Source of the DNA: Clostridia bacterium
Lineage (GTDB): Bacteria > Bacillota > Clostridia > Oscillospirales > Acutalibacteraceae
Length of the DNA: 64,000 nucleotides
Direction: 5' to 3'
Assembly: GCA_017438845.1 (NCBI GenBank)
Contig: JAFRUO010000023.1
Location: 1-64,000 of the forward strand
Below, piece by piece: positions 55,975-64,000 of the stretch. A model generated the notes under the pieces. It was not told the origin of the DNA. It searched no databases and worked only from the letters and a program-made list of their open reading frames with translations. The translations under genes were made by a program, and so were the position numbers. The first letter of the stretch is position 1. Every line of letters begins with the position of its first letter.

Positions 55975-57675
55975 TTACTGCTGTTCGGCTGCTTCCGGCT
56001 CAAAGCCTGCAATCGCCTTTACGAGCTTCGGATGCTGTATTACAAAGTGAATTGTAGGCGACAGTTCCTTTGAAATAATGGCGTATTTGTCGGCAACGGT
56101 GACGATGCGTATGTTTTTAAAGAATGCGTTTTCATTCTTCCTGAGCTTATAGTTCTTAAAGTCCGAAGCAAACTCCTCTGTAAGAGCCAGGTGCTTTTTG
56201 TACGTTTCAAAGGAGTAGCAGAGCGATACGTCAAAAAAGAAATCAGAGGTGCAAAGACGGTGCTTTTCCGACTTGAATTCCTCTTCGGACAAAACGCGTA
56301 CCTCCTCGAGGTATGTGTTTTTGCTTATTACCTCCTCAATTTTCCTCCGTTGCCTTAAAACATCCGCGTACATTTTTTTCGCAGACTCCGCGCTTATGCC
56401 GTTTTGTGAGCAGATTTCCGAAAAAAGCTCCGCGGAGAGGGTATACACGGGAAGGGTCGAGTTGATTATCCTTCGGTCGCCCTCAACAAGGCTTATGTCG
56501 GAAAGCCTTGCAAGATACTGACTGCCCGAGCCCCTGTCGTACACCTTCATCAGCGGCTGAGCAAGTGAAATTGCATGAGAGGCAAGCCGATTGTAGTAAG
56601 CCACCTCGCTTTTTGCGGTGGTTAGGTAGTACCTTCCGTCTTTGGGAAAACCGTCGGCACAGCCGCCTTCAAGCACCACGGTGCCTGCGGTATGAAGACT
56701 TGTTTTGTACGGACCCTTCGAGGCGGATTTCATATAATACGGCGAAATCCTGCCCGTCATATAAAGCGGAATCCAGCCCTCCAGCCCCATCATCATTTCG
56801 TGCCAAGGACGGTCGAGGTTATGTATTACGTTGAGATGGATTCCTTTTTTAAGTATTACCGCCGTTGCAAGCATTATGTTTTTAAAAAAGCTGTTGTCGG
56901 CGGCAATGTCTGTAATCGGCATTTCGTTGTGCAGAAACATATCCGCCGAGGACTTTGACGTAGCGGCGATTTTGAAAAAGTCAAGCTCCGCCTTACGCAT
57001 TTCCTCAATGCCGTAGTAATATTTGCTTGTCGGAAGTGTAAACGGCAGGGTGGGAATTTTGATTTTCTCAAAGTTTGCTTCCTTTATATACTCGTCAAGG
57101 TTAAAGCTGTCAAGGCTGCTTAAAAAGCTGAAGATACGGTCGTTTTTCTTAACTTCGCCCGAGTAAAGCCAAGCGGCCAAATCCGACTGTACGTTAGCCC
57201 CGTCGGAGCCGATAAGCTCGCACAGTGAGCCGAGCTGCTCGCTTTTTGAAAGCTTTCTTGAAAAGAAGCTGCTTACTCCGCCGACAAAGCTGTTTGTGTC
57301 GGAGGGCTTCCTCTGGCCGTTCCTGATTCTCGAAAGGTAGGACGAGTCGAAATTCAGCCACTTCGCAAGCTCGGAAACGTTGATGTCAAATTCGTCAATA
57401 AGTATATTCAGCTTTGAAACAATAAGCTCCGTGTCATATTCGCTCTTTTTAAGCTGTGACTTAAGCGAGGTAAATATTTCGTCAGCGCCCTCCTCACAGC
57501 GTGACGACAGCGCAGTTGCCAAAAGGCTCAACTGACTGTCGGTCATTTTTGTTTCCTTCTCACGGTTTCGATATCGGCTTACGGTGGGCTGAGAAATGCC
57601 GGTAAGCTCCGAAAGCTCCTTTGAGCTGAGCCCTGCTTTTTCAATATAATAGTTGAGCCTCTCTGCAAAAGACAT
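55975..57675 (-). CDS. Large XRE-family protein with N-terminal HTH and long unassigned C-terminus
   Basis: A 566-residue protein. The XRE-type HTH is at about 10-40 (LSSKELSELTGISQPTVSRY), and a second HTH-like stretch is at about 105-130 (NVSELAKWLNFDSSYLSRIR). The remaining 430 residues carry no recognised domain and contain several aromatic/hydrophobic helices (YYYGIEEMRKAELDFFKIAA, EMMMGLEGWIPLYMTGRISP). No transmembrane segment is evident, so it is probably a cytosolic regulator with a ligand- or protein-sensing C-terminus. The start at 57675 follows CGGAGGTG; the open frame extends 74 codons upstream without support. It is divergent from the S-layer protein gene, which it may control. 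Confidence 0.78.
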   Translation of the reverse strand: MSFAERLNYYIEKAGLSSKELSELTGISQPTVSRYRNREKETKMTDSQLSLLATALSSRCEEGADEIFTSLKSQLKKSEYDTELIVSKLNILIDEFDINVSELAKWLNFDSSYLSRIRNGQRKPSDTNSFVGGVSSFFSRKLSKSEQLGSLCELIGSDGANVQSDLAAWLYSGEVKKNDRIFSFLSSLDSFNLDEYIKEANFEKIKIPTLPFTLPTSKYYYGIEEMRKAELDFFKIAATSKSSADMFLHNEMPITDIAADNSFFKNIMLATAVILKKGIHLNVIHNLDRPWHEMMMGLEGWIPLYMTGRISPYYMKSASKGPYKTSLHTAGTVVLEGGCADGFPKDGRYYLTTAKSEVAYYNRLASHAISLAQPLMKVYDRGSGSQYLARLSDISLVEGDRRIINSTLPVYTLSAELFSEICSQNGISAESAKKMYADVLRQRRKIEEVISKNTYLEEVRVLSEEEFKSEKHRLCTSDFFFDVSLCYSFETYKKHLALTEEFASDFKNYKLRKNENAFFKNIRIVTVADKYAIISKELSPTIHFVIQHPKLVKAIAGFEPEAAEQQ

Positions 57676-57723
57676 AACAACACCTCCGAAATCTAAGATA
57701 ATACAAGCATAAATTTCGCAATT

Positions 57724-57777
57724 TGTCAATGACTTTTGTGAAATTCTGTACAAATTACTGTACAAATTTGTTACAAT
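57724..57777. promoter_or_regulatory. Divergent regulatory region with duplicated CTGTACAAATT
   Basis: CTGTACAAATT occurs at 57746-57756 and again at 57758-57768, a direct repeat with a 12-bp period. It lies between the minus-strand TTGACA (57729-57724) of the XRE gene and TACAAT (57772-57777) of the SLH gene. The repeat is a candidate binding site for the divergent XRE regulator. No perfect -35 was found for the SLH gene. Confidence 0.5.
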
Positions 57778-57811
57778 TGGAGTACCAAATAAAAAAGGAG
57801 AGGATTTCCAA

Positions 57812-59887
57812 ATGAAAAAAACTTTATCAGTTTTACTCACTGTTGTAATGCTTCTGGGCTTAGTGCCTATGTCAGCATTCGCAGCCGAGGCACACAACGG
57901 ACCTGCAGACGTTCCGTGGGCTTTTATCTCTATCTATTATGAGGGCGAAGAACCCGGCGATGAGCACGAAGGAACAGGTGCTGTTTATTCGGAAAACACA
58001 GTTCATAATGATGCTGTTGCAGGTGCAACTTATGATCTTGAGAGCAACACACTGACTTTGTCAAATTATAAGCATCCCGAAAACGGACTTTCCGTCAACA
58101 TGATGGGAGATGATTTCAAACTTGAGATTGTCGGTGAATGTGAACTTTGCAACATCGCCGTTTGGGGCGACGGCTGGGGCGGTTCAATCACAATTACAGG
58201 TACAGGCACACTTACCGTTAACAAAGACAGCAAAATAGATTCAGCAATTGTACTCTTCGCAGAAAGCGTTGAGGCAAGCCTTACAGTTGATAGCAACGTT
58301 ACGGTTAACCTTTACGGTAAAAAAGGCGTGTTCTACAGCTCAGCGAACGCACTCAGCAATCCCGAGGATGTCGTTATTGCTGCAAACGGACAGGAGCTCT
58401 TTGAGCTTAATTCGGGTATTTATAATTATGAATATTCTGAAATCATAACCGCTTACGAAATATTAGGAAGCGACGAAGAGGGTACTGACAGGGGCTACGC
58501 AACAACCAAAGCGGACGATCCCGACGGCTTTTACGCTACGTCAATCTGGACAAGTTCTTTAGGCGAAAAGGAATACCATGTTACAAAACTCGTTTATTCA
58601 GAGGAATACGGTGTTTACTTTGAAGATCCGTATTTCGGAGAAGAGTATGCTAACAAATATGGCGAAGTAGCTCTCACCGAAGAAGAGTTTAAAGACGCAG
58701 GCTTCAGCATGACTGTTTCCGGAAAGCAGTTAAGCACTATTTTCTTCTTTGACGGTGATAATGCCGCATCCGGTCCCAGGCTTATAAAAGCCGATGACGC
58801 AGACAGTATTTATATGCTTGACCACCAAGGATATTCATACACTGATATAAATGACGGCTCAACCTATACGTTCAAAGGCACAATTTATAAGCTTAAGGAA
58901 TCAGAGCACGGCTTTGAGATTGACTCAAGCTTTACTCCTGTTGAAATCGGAAAGACCGACTATGAAGCTCTTCCCGCAGGCTTTACCGTCGTTATGGATG
59001 AAGAGTATGAGCCTCTTTATCTTAAAGGCTCTTTTGAAGAATACACCGGTAACATTTATGTTGATGACGAAGGAAATGAGTATGTAGTTTATAACAACTG
59101 GACAGATGGACAGGACCATAAGTATGTCTATGCAATAACTGAAGTCGAAGATGTTCCCGGCTGCTATGTTGCAACTGAATATGTAGAGGATATTGCAGGT
59201 GTTGAAGATCACGGATATACCGAGGTTATGAAAACAGAGCCGAGCGAATTCTTTGAGATAACCACTGACGTTACCGAGTTTACCTTTGAACCTGACGGCG
59301 AAGTTCCGCCTCCTCTTGCACCGAGCTTCCCTGACGTAAAGAGCGGCGCTTGGTATTACGATGCGGCTCAGTACTGCGCTCAGAAGGGATATATTTCAGG
59401 ATATGCTAACGGCAACTTCGGACCTAACGACAACCTCAAGCGTCAGGACTTCGTTGTAATTCTTTCCAAGATTGCAGGCGCAGACCTTGACAAGTATGCC
59501 AAGATGACACCGAAGCTTAAGGACGTAAAGAAGGGCGCATATTACGCAGCAGCTGTTAACTGGGCTGTTGACAACAATATTATCGCAGGCTATGCTAACG
59601 GCAACTTTGGTGTTAACGACAACATCACCCGTGAACAGGTAGCAACCATTCTTTACAGATATATGGGCTCACCCGAAATCAAGGACGTTGACAAGACTCT
59701 TGCAAAGTTCAAGGATGTAAACCGCATAAGCAGTTTTGCAAAAACAGCGGTTGCATGGGCAGTCCAGAACAACGTAATCAGCGGTATGGCAGACGGCAGA
59801 GTAGCACCCACCGAGGGCGCCGCCAGAGCACAGATTGCATCGATTATTATGCGTATGGATCAACAGGGAATGTTTAATAAGGCATAA
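57812..59887 (+). CDS. Secreted S-layer homology (SLH) domain protein
   Basis: A 691-residue exported protein. Signal peptide MKKTLSVLLTVVMLLGLVPM, with cleavage after SAFA. The N-terminal half (about 30-500) is acidic and rich in tyrosine and glycine, without a recognised catalytic motif; an early stretch (NLTLSNYKHPENGLS-like) suggests a beta-helix start. The C-terminus carries three SLH domains (about 505-560, 570-615, 635-690): SFPDVKSGAWYYDAAQYCAQ, LKDVKKGAYYAAAVNWAVDN and AKFKDVNRISSFAKTAVAWA. SLH domains bind pyruvylated wall polymers, so it is held on the cell surface. Ribosome binding site AAAGGAGAGG. Confidence 0.87.
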   Translation: MKKTLSVLLTVVMLLGLVPMSAFAAEAHNGPADVPWAFISIYYEGEEPGDEHEGTGAVYSENTVHNDAVAGATYDLESNTLTLSNYKHPENGLSVNMMGDDFKLEIVGECELCNIAVWGDGWGGSITITGTGTLTVNKDSKIDSAIVLFAESVEASLTVDSNVTVNLYGKKGVFYSSANALSNPEDVVIAANGQELFELNSGIYNYEYSEIITAYEILGSDEEGTDRGYATTKADDPDGFYATSIWTSSLGEKEYHVTKLVYSEEYGVYFEDPYFGEEYANKYGEVALTEEEFKDAGFSMTVSGKQLSTIFFFDGDNAASGPRLIKADDADSIYMLDHQGYSYTDINDGSTYTFKGTIYKLKESEHGFEIDSSFTPVEIGKTDYEALPAGFTVVMDEEYEPLYLKGSFEEYTGNIYVDDEGNEYVVYNNWTDGQDHKYVYAITEVEDVPGCYVATEYVEDIAGVEDHGYTEVMKTEPSEFFEITTDVTEFTFEPDGEVPPPLAPSFPDVKSGAWYYDAAQYCAQKGYISGYANGNFGPNDNLKRQDFVVILSKIAGADLDKYAKMTPKLKDVKKGAYYAAAVNWAVDNNIIAGYANGNFGVNDNITREQVATILYRYMGSPEIKDVDKTLAKFKDVNRISSFAKTAVAWAVQNNVISGMADGRVAPTEGAARAQIASIIMRMDQQGMFNKA

Positions 59888-59901
59888 TTAAATTAACAAA
59901 A

Positions 59902-60007
59902 CGTAGGGGCGACCATTGGTCGCCTCTATTTTTTGATGTTATTTTATTTTTAATCCGTAGGGGACGGCGTCCCGACGTCCCGATTAACCTCCCCTCTCAA
60001 GGGGAGC
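59902..60007. repeat. REP-like elements after the SLH gene
   Basis: GTAGGGGCGACCATTGGTCG (59903-59922) is an inverted repeat followed by a T-run, so it may also terminate the SLH gene. CCGTAGGGGACGGCGTCCCG (59955-59974) then GACGTCCCG matches the rayT-internal repeats, and CTCCCCTCTCAAGGGGAG (59989-60006) matches 36.2 kb. Confidence 0.8.
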
Positions 60008-60039
60008 TTGTAAGGTTATAATGAATAATGGTAGTAGGG

Positions 60040-60150
60040 CGGGAGCTTAGCTCCCGCCCCTTTAAAAACCATTGCAAATTCACAGCAGACAGCTATCGCT
60101 CCCTCTCCGAGGGAGCGGTAGAGCGTAAGGCGACAGGTGGAAGGGTTGTA
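60040..60150. repeat. Inverted-repeat block, no gene
   Basis: GGGCGGGAGCTTAGCTCCCG (60037-60056) and GCTCCCTCTCCGAGGGAGC (60098-60116) are perfect hairpins. They lie in the gap between the SLH gene and the next minus-strand gene. The short open frame through this block is a repeat artefact. Confidence 0.65.
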
Positions 60151-60157
60151 AAAAAAG

Positions 60158-60185
60158 CACAAAAAACGGGCGGAAAACCGCCCGT
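60158..60185 (-). terminator. Rho-independent terminator of the 60206-60694 gene
   Basis: Minus strand ACGGGCGG-TTTT-CCGCCCGT followed by TTTTTGTGC. Confidence 0.85.
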
Positions 60186-60205
60186 AAATTTAATAAAGCT
60201 TTTTG

Positions 60206-60694
60206 TTAAAAAATTCCGTAGGTCAGCAGTGACATAATCAAGCCGGCAATGAAAACGCCCAGGGCGATAATCGGAAGCGAGCGCTTAAAGTCAATACCTA
60301 ACAACGCCGCCATAAGAGCGCCCGTCCAGCCGCCCGTGCCCGGCAGGGGAACAGCAACGAAAACAAGCAGCCCCCACGACTTGTACCTTAGCACCTTTTG
60401 CTTGTTGCGCTCGGTCTTGTCTTCAAGCCGTACAATTATTTTTTCAAAGAATTTAAAGCGCCTGAGCCACTCGAAAATTTTCTTGATAAACAGAAGAATA
60501 AACGGAATCGGAAGCATATTGCCGACATAGCAGATTGCAAACGCCTCGTAGAAATTCACGTCAAGTATTCTTGCCGCTATCATGCCGCCGCGAAGTTCAA
60601 GTATCGGCATAAGCGAGATTATGAAAATTGTCAGCTCCGGAGGAATTTTTTCCCGGAAAAGCTCGACAAAAAAGTTAGCTAAGGTTTCAGCCAT
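60206..60694 (-). CDS. Small multidrug-export family membrane protein (COG2426 type)
   Basis: A 162-residue polytopic membrane protein. The characteristic ISLMPILELRGGMIAA motif, the VPLPGTGGWTGALMAALLG motif and a C-terminal GVFIAGLIMSLLTYG helix define the family. The name derives from annotation; transport activity is largely untested. Start follows AAAGGAG. It is 11 bases downstream of the NUDIX-fusion gene and probably cotranscribed with it. Confidence 0.87.
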   Translation of the reverse strand: MAETLANFFVELFREKIPPELTIFIISLMPILELRGGMIAARILDVNFYEAFAICYVGNMLPIPFILLFIKKIFEWLRRFKFFEKIIVRLEDKTERNKQKVLRYKSWGLLVFVAVPLPGTGGWTGALMAALLGIDFKRSLPIIALGVFIAGLIMSLLTYGIF

Positions 60695-60705
60695 ATAAAC
60701 TCCTT

Positions 60706-61437
60706 TTAAACGTTGTTTTCCTCAATGTACGCCTGCGCCGCCTCAAGAATCTGCCTGTCGTTGATGTAGTTGAGGGTGTGCATTGCGCGGTCGTAGCAAA
60801 GCCAGATGTAGTCCTCAATCTCCTCGGGTTGGATTTTGGTCTGCGTGTCGGCGGTGGTTGCAAGGAAAATCGTAACCGACTTCTCAATACGGTTTCTGAT
60901 TGTGTACTCGGACTTGTGCTCGAAGCCCTCAAATATATTTATGTGCAGACCCGCCTCTTCAAGAACCTCTCTTGCGGCAGTTTGCTCATTTGTTTCGCCC
61001 CGTTCAACGTGCCCCTTCGGAAAGCCCCAGTTGGTGCTCCTTCTGTTTTTGATAAGCAGGAAACGCCTTTCGCCGTTAATAATCCTGAAAACAACGGCAC
61101 CGCAGGAACGCTCATACAGGCACTCAAGGCTGTACTCGTCCTCGTTATAAATAAAGCTTAATGCGTCGGAAATCTCGTGATTGATAAACTTCTTGCTTTT
61201 GGGTGACACAACGAGGTAAACCCCCTGCTGCTCCTTTAACTTAACTACGGCTATAACTCTGCCCTCAAAATTACGCACGGCGTGGGCGAGTCCCATTATA
61301 AACGCACCTCTTACAGAGGTTCTGCGGTCAAGGCCGCTTTCAACAATACCGTAATTCAGCCGGAAGACCTTACCGGTCTTTTTGTCAAAGGCACCCATGG
61401 GCTTGATAACCCGTACTCTGACATATTTGCCCAGCAT
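60706..61437 (-). CDS. Inorganic-pyrophosphatase-like / NUDIX hydrolase fusion
   Basis: A 243-residue protein. The C-terminal NUDIX domain has a complete Nudix box (GHVERGETNEQTAA then REVLEEAGL, fitting GX5EX7REUXEEXGU), so it probably hydrolyses a nucleoside diphosphate-linked substrate. The N-terminal 100 residues (MLGKYVRVRVIKPMGAFDKK, VFRLNYGIVESGL, GRVIAVVKLKEQQGVYLVVS) resemble short clostridial inorganic-pyrophosphatase-type proteins, but the usual acidic metal residues are sparse. The start ATG at 61437 sits 8 bases after AAGGAG; the TTG six bases earlier is too close. It leads a two-gene unit with 60206-60694. Confidence 0.85.
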   Translation of the reverse strand: MLGKYVRVRVIKPMGAFDKKTGKVFRLNYGIVESGLDRRTSVRGAFIMGLAHAVRNFEGRVIAVVKLKEQQGVYLVVSPKSKKFINHEISDALSFIYNEDEYSLECLYERSCGAVVFRIINGERRFLLIKNRRSTNWGFPKGHVERGETNEQTAAREVLEEAGLHINIFEGFEHKSEYTIRNRIEKSVTIFLATTADTQTKIQPEEIEDYIWLCYDRAMHTLNYINDRQILEAAQAYIEENNV

Positions 61438-61443
61438 ATACAA

Positions 61444-61637
61444 TACTCCTTAGAAAAATCTAACAAACATTATACAATCATTTGCACCTGCTTTCAAGAT
61501 GTTTTTGACTTTTCGTGCCCTTTGACAAAAAAATAATACAAATTAATAAATTTCCTGCACTTTTTTGTTAAAAACAGTTGTTAAAAAGTTAGATATAAGT
61601 TAAAATATAAGGTGAAATATTTTCTGGAGATGTATAT
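61444..61637. other. Divergent promoter region
   Basis: About 194 bases of AT-rich sequence between the NUDIX-fusion gene and the LCP gene. No open frame. Sequence such as TTGTTAAAAAGTTAGATATA is promoter-like but no spacing-perfect pair was found. Confidence 0.4.
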
Positions 61638-63053
61638 ATGGATCCTAAGGATTTCAAATTCAACGACGATGCCTTTGACGATGTGTTCGGGGTTTCGGAG
61701 CCGTATGACGACACAAGCGGCAAAAAAGCCGATTTGCCGCCTAAGCCTTACACCGCTAAAAAAACACATTCCGACAAGTCGGACTTTGAAAGCGAATTTG
61801 ACGAGATATTCAGCAGCAGTAATTTTCATCATGACGATGAGGATTACCGCTCATACATAGACGAGGTTTATACCGAGAACGAAGAGGACGGTCAGTTTAT
61901 GAACGTCCATACCACCCGTCCCACCCCGAAAAGACCCGAAAGCAGGCCTTACAGCTATAACTACGGCAATGACCGCCGGGCACATCAGCGCCCGGAACAG
62001 CCCGGGCAGGCACAGCGCCGTTATACCGAGGAGGACGACATCGACTCGGGCAGACAGCCGACGGAAAGCAGAAAAAGCTTTTCGGCAGGTAAGTTCATGG
62101 GAATACTTTTAATTCTTATTCTGCTTGTCGTTGCCGTCGGAGGCGTGGGCGGCTTCTTCTACGCAAAGTCGCTTACCGAAAAGGTAAACTATCAGCCGCT
62201 GTCCGCAAACGCGCATATCAGCTCTTCGGAGCTCAGAACGGAAAAAGGCGTTAAAAACATCCTGCTTGTCGGCGTTGACGGAGGTTCGCAAAGGGAGGGC
62301 GAAATTACACGCTCGGACACCATGATGCTGCTGACAATTGACGACAACAACAGACAGCTTAAGCTCAGCTCCTTTTTAAGGGACACCTATATCGAAATTC
62401 CCAGCTACAAATGGGATAAGCTCAACGCCTCTCAAAGTCACGGAGGCACTCAGCTGCTTGTTGACACGCTCGAATATAATTTCGGCATTGATATTGACAA
62501 CTATATGCTCGTAAACTTCGATATGTTTATCACGATTGTTGATTCCCTCGGCGGAGTAAATGTTGAGGTCACGGACAAGGAAGCCGAGTACATAAACAGT
62601 AAGGACCATATGACCGAGGTTGAGGCAAGCGCCTTCCCCGAGGACATTCAGTCGGGCGAGTCGGTGCACCTTACCGGAGCGCAGGCACTGTGGTATGCGA
62701 GGATACGTTATCTTGACAGCGACTTTATGAGAACGCAGAGGCAGAGAAAGGTTATTTCCGCAATCGTTCACAAGGCTACAAGGACCGACCCCGTTACGCT
62801 TATGTCAATGCTTGACAAGATTGTTCCGATGATTGAAACCGACCTTACAAGCGACGATATGATGGGGCTCGGAATGAATGCGCTCAAATATGTCCGCTAC
62901 GACATTGCTCAGCAGCAGATACCTGCCGACAACACCTGGGAAAACGGCAGACGTAAGGGCTCCGGCGCAGTGCTTGTAATTAACCTTGAAAAGAACAGGG
63001 ACATACTGCAGAGCTTTGTCTTTGAGAAAGCGGCTGTCAACGAGGATAAATAA
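61638..63053 (+). CDS. LytR-CpsA-Psr (LCP) family cell-wall polymer ligase
   Basis: A 471-residue membrane enzyme that attaches teichoic acid or capsule-type polymers to peptidoglycan. An acidic, Asp-rich N-terminus (1 to about 150, cytosolic and likely disordered) is followed by one transmembrane helix (about 153-175; FMGILLILILLVVAVGGVGG). The extracellular LCP domain (about 195-460) includes GVKNILLVGVDGG, TRSDTMMLLTIDDNN, LSSFLRDTYIEIP and ALWYARIRYLDSDFMRTQRQ. These contain the conserved Arg and Asp residues. The long acidic tail is unusual for the family but is a recurring feature of large membrane proteins in this window. Ribosome binding site CTGGAGATG. Confidence 0.92.
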   Translation: MDPKDFKFNDDAFDDVFGVSEPYDDTSGKKADLPPKPYTAKKTHSDKSDFESEFDEIFSSSNFHHDDEDYRSYIDEVYTENEEDGQFMNVHTTRPTPKRPESRPYSYNYGNDRRAHQRPEQPGQAQRRYTEEDDIDSGRQPTESRKSFSAGKFMGILLILILLVVAVGGVGGFFYAKSLTEKVNYQPLSANAHISSSELRTEKGVKNILLVGVDGGSQREGEITRSDTMMLLTIDDNNRQLKLSSFLRDTYIEIPSYKWDKLNASQSHGGTQLLVDTLEYNFGIDIDNYMLVNFDMFITIVDSLGGVNVEVTDKEAEYINSKDHMTEVEASAFPEDIQSGESVHLTGAQALWYARIRYLDSDFMRTQRQRKVISAIVHKATRTDPVTLMSMLDKIVPMIETDLTSDDMMGLGMNALKYVRYDIAQQQIPADNTWENGRRKGSGAVLVINLEKNRDILQSFVFEKAAVNEDK

Positions 63054-63098
63054 GCTGCTCTTTTTGGCGGCAAAATATAAACACCCGAAAGACTTTGA

Positions 63099-64000
<902 letters not shown>

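Overview
The window looks like chromosome of a spore-forming, anaerobic, low-to-mid GC Firmicute of the class Clostridia, most likely a gut or rumen member of the Ruminococcaceae/Oscillospirales group. The evidence is SpoIIE, two T-box leaders, an archaeal-type ProRS, S-layer homology domains, cohesin- and dockerin-like secreted proteins, a GH51 arabinofuranosidase, AAGGAGG-type ribosome binding sites, and sigma-A promoters with 17-bp spacers. No species is assigned. No phage, CRISPR array or rRNA was seen. The only mobile-element gene is one REP-associated tyrosine transposase.

Layout. 1-9.5 kb, mostly minus strand: an asparagine module (Asn T-box, asnS, partial asnA); three tandem zinc-ribbon membrane proteins; a leucine T-box operon encoding a LeuA-like protein that has lost its metal ligands, a TIM-barrel/acyl-CoA-synthetase fusion and an amidohydrolase; and a lipoprotein. 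9.6-17.1 kb, plus strand: a PadR/DUF1700/DUF4097/PspC envelope module, spoIIE, and three tandem membrane-anchored paralogues of unknown function. 17.1-26.4 kb: a 2-hydroxyacid dehydrogenase, a VTT-domain membrane protein with an apparent ACG start, then galK, GNAT, a PLP enzyme and a phosphohexomutase packed as one operon, acpP, proS and a lipoprotein.

26.4-40.7 kb: a RayT gene that carries REP-like repeats inside its own reading frame; a 345-nt highly structured leader before a 1705-residue secreted dockerin protein; an operon of two secreted cohesin-like proteins followed by two tiny related peptides; a repeat-rich gene desert; a class III aminotransferase with a duplicated class II aldolase; and another cohesin-plus-dockerin protein. 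41-48.6 kb: a membrane protein, a FabG-like SDR, and a five-gene operon of SCP2-like protein, class III aminotransferase, split transketolase and a second SCP2-like protein.

48.7-64 kb: rlmB, a degenerate P-type-ATPase-like membrane protein, an MgtC-like protein, tRNA-Ala(CGC), glyS, a lipid kinase, a large XRE-type regulator divergent from an S-layer protein, a small multidrug-export-family protein, a pyrophosphatase-like/NUDIX fusion, an LCP ligase and the start of a GH51 gene. The best candidates for undescribed biology are the leucine T-box operon, the SCP2/aminotransferase/transketolase operon, the structured leader at 27.5 kb, the paired short peptides at 35.5-35.8 kb, and the pseudo-P-type ATPase. 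All functional statements come from motif reading by eye; no database search was run.
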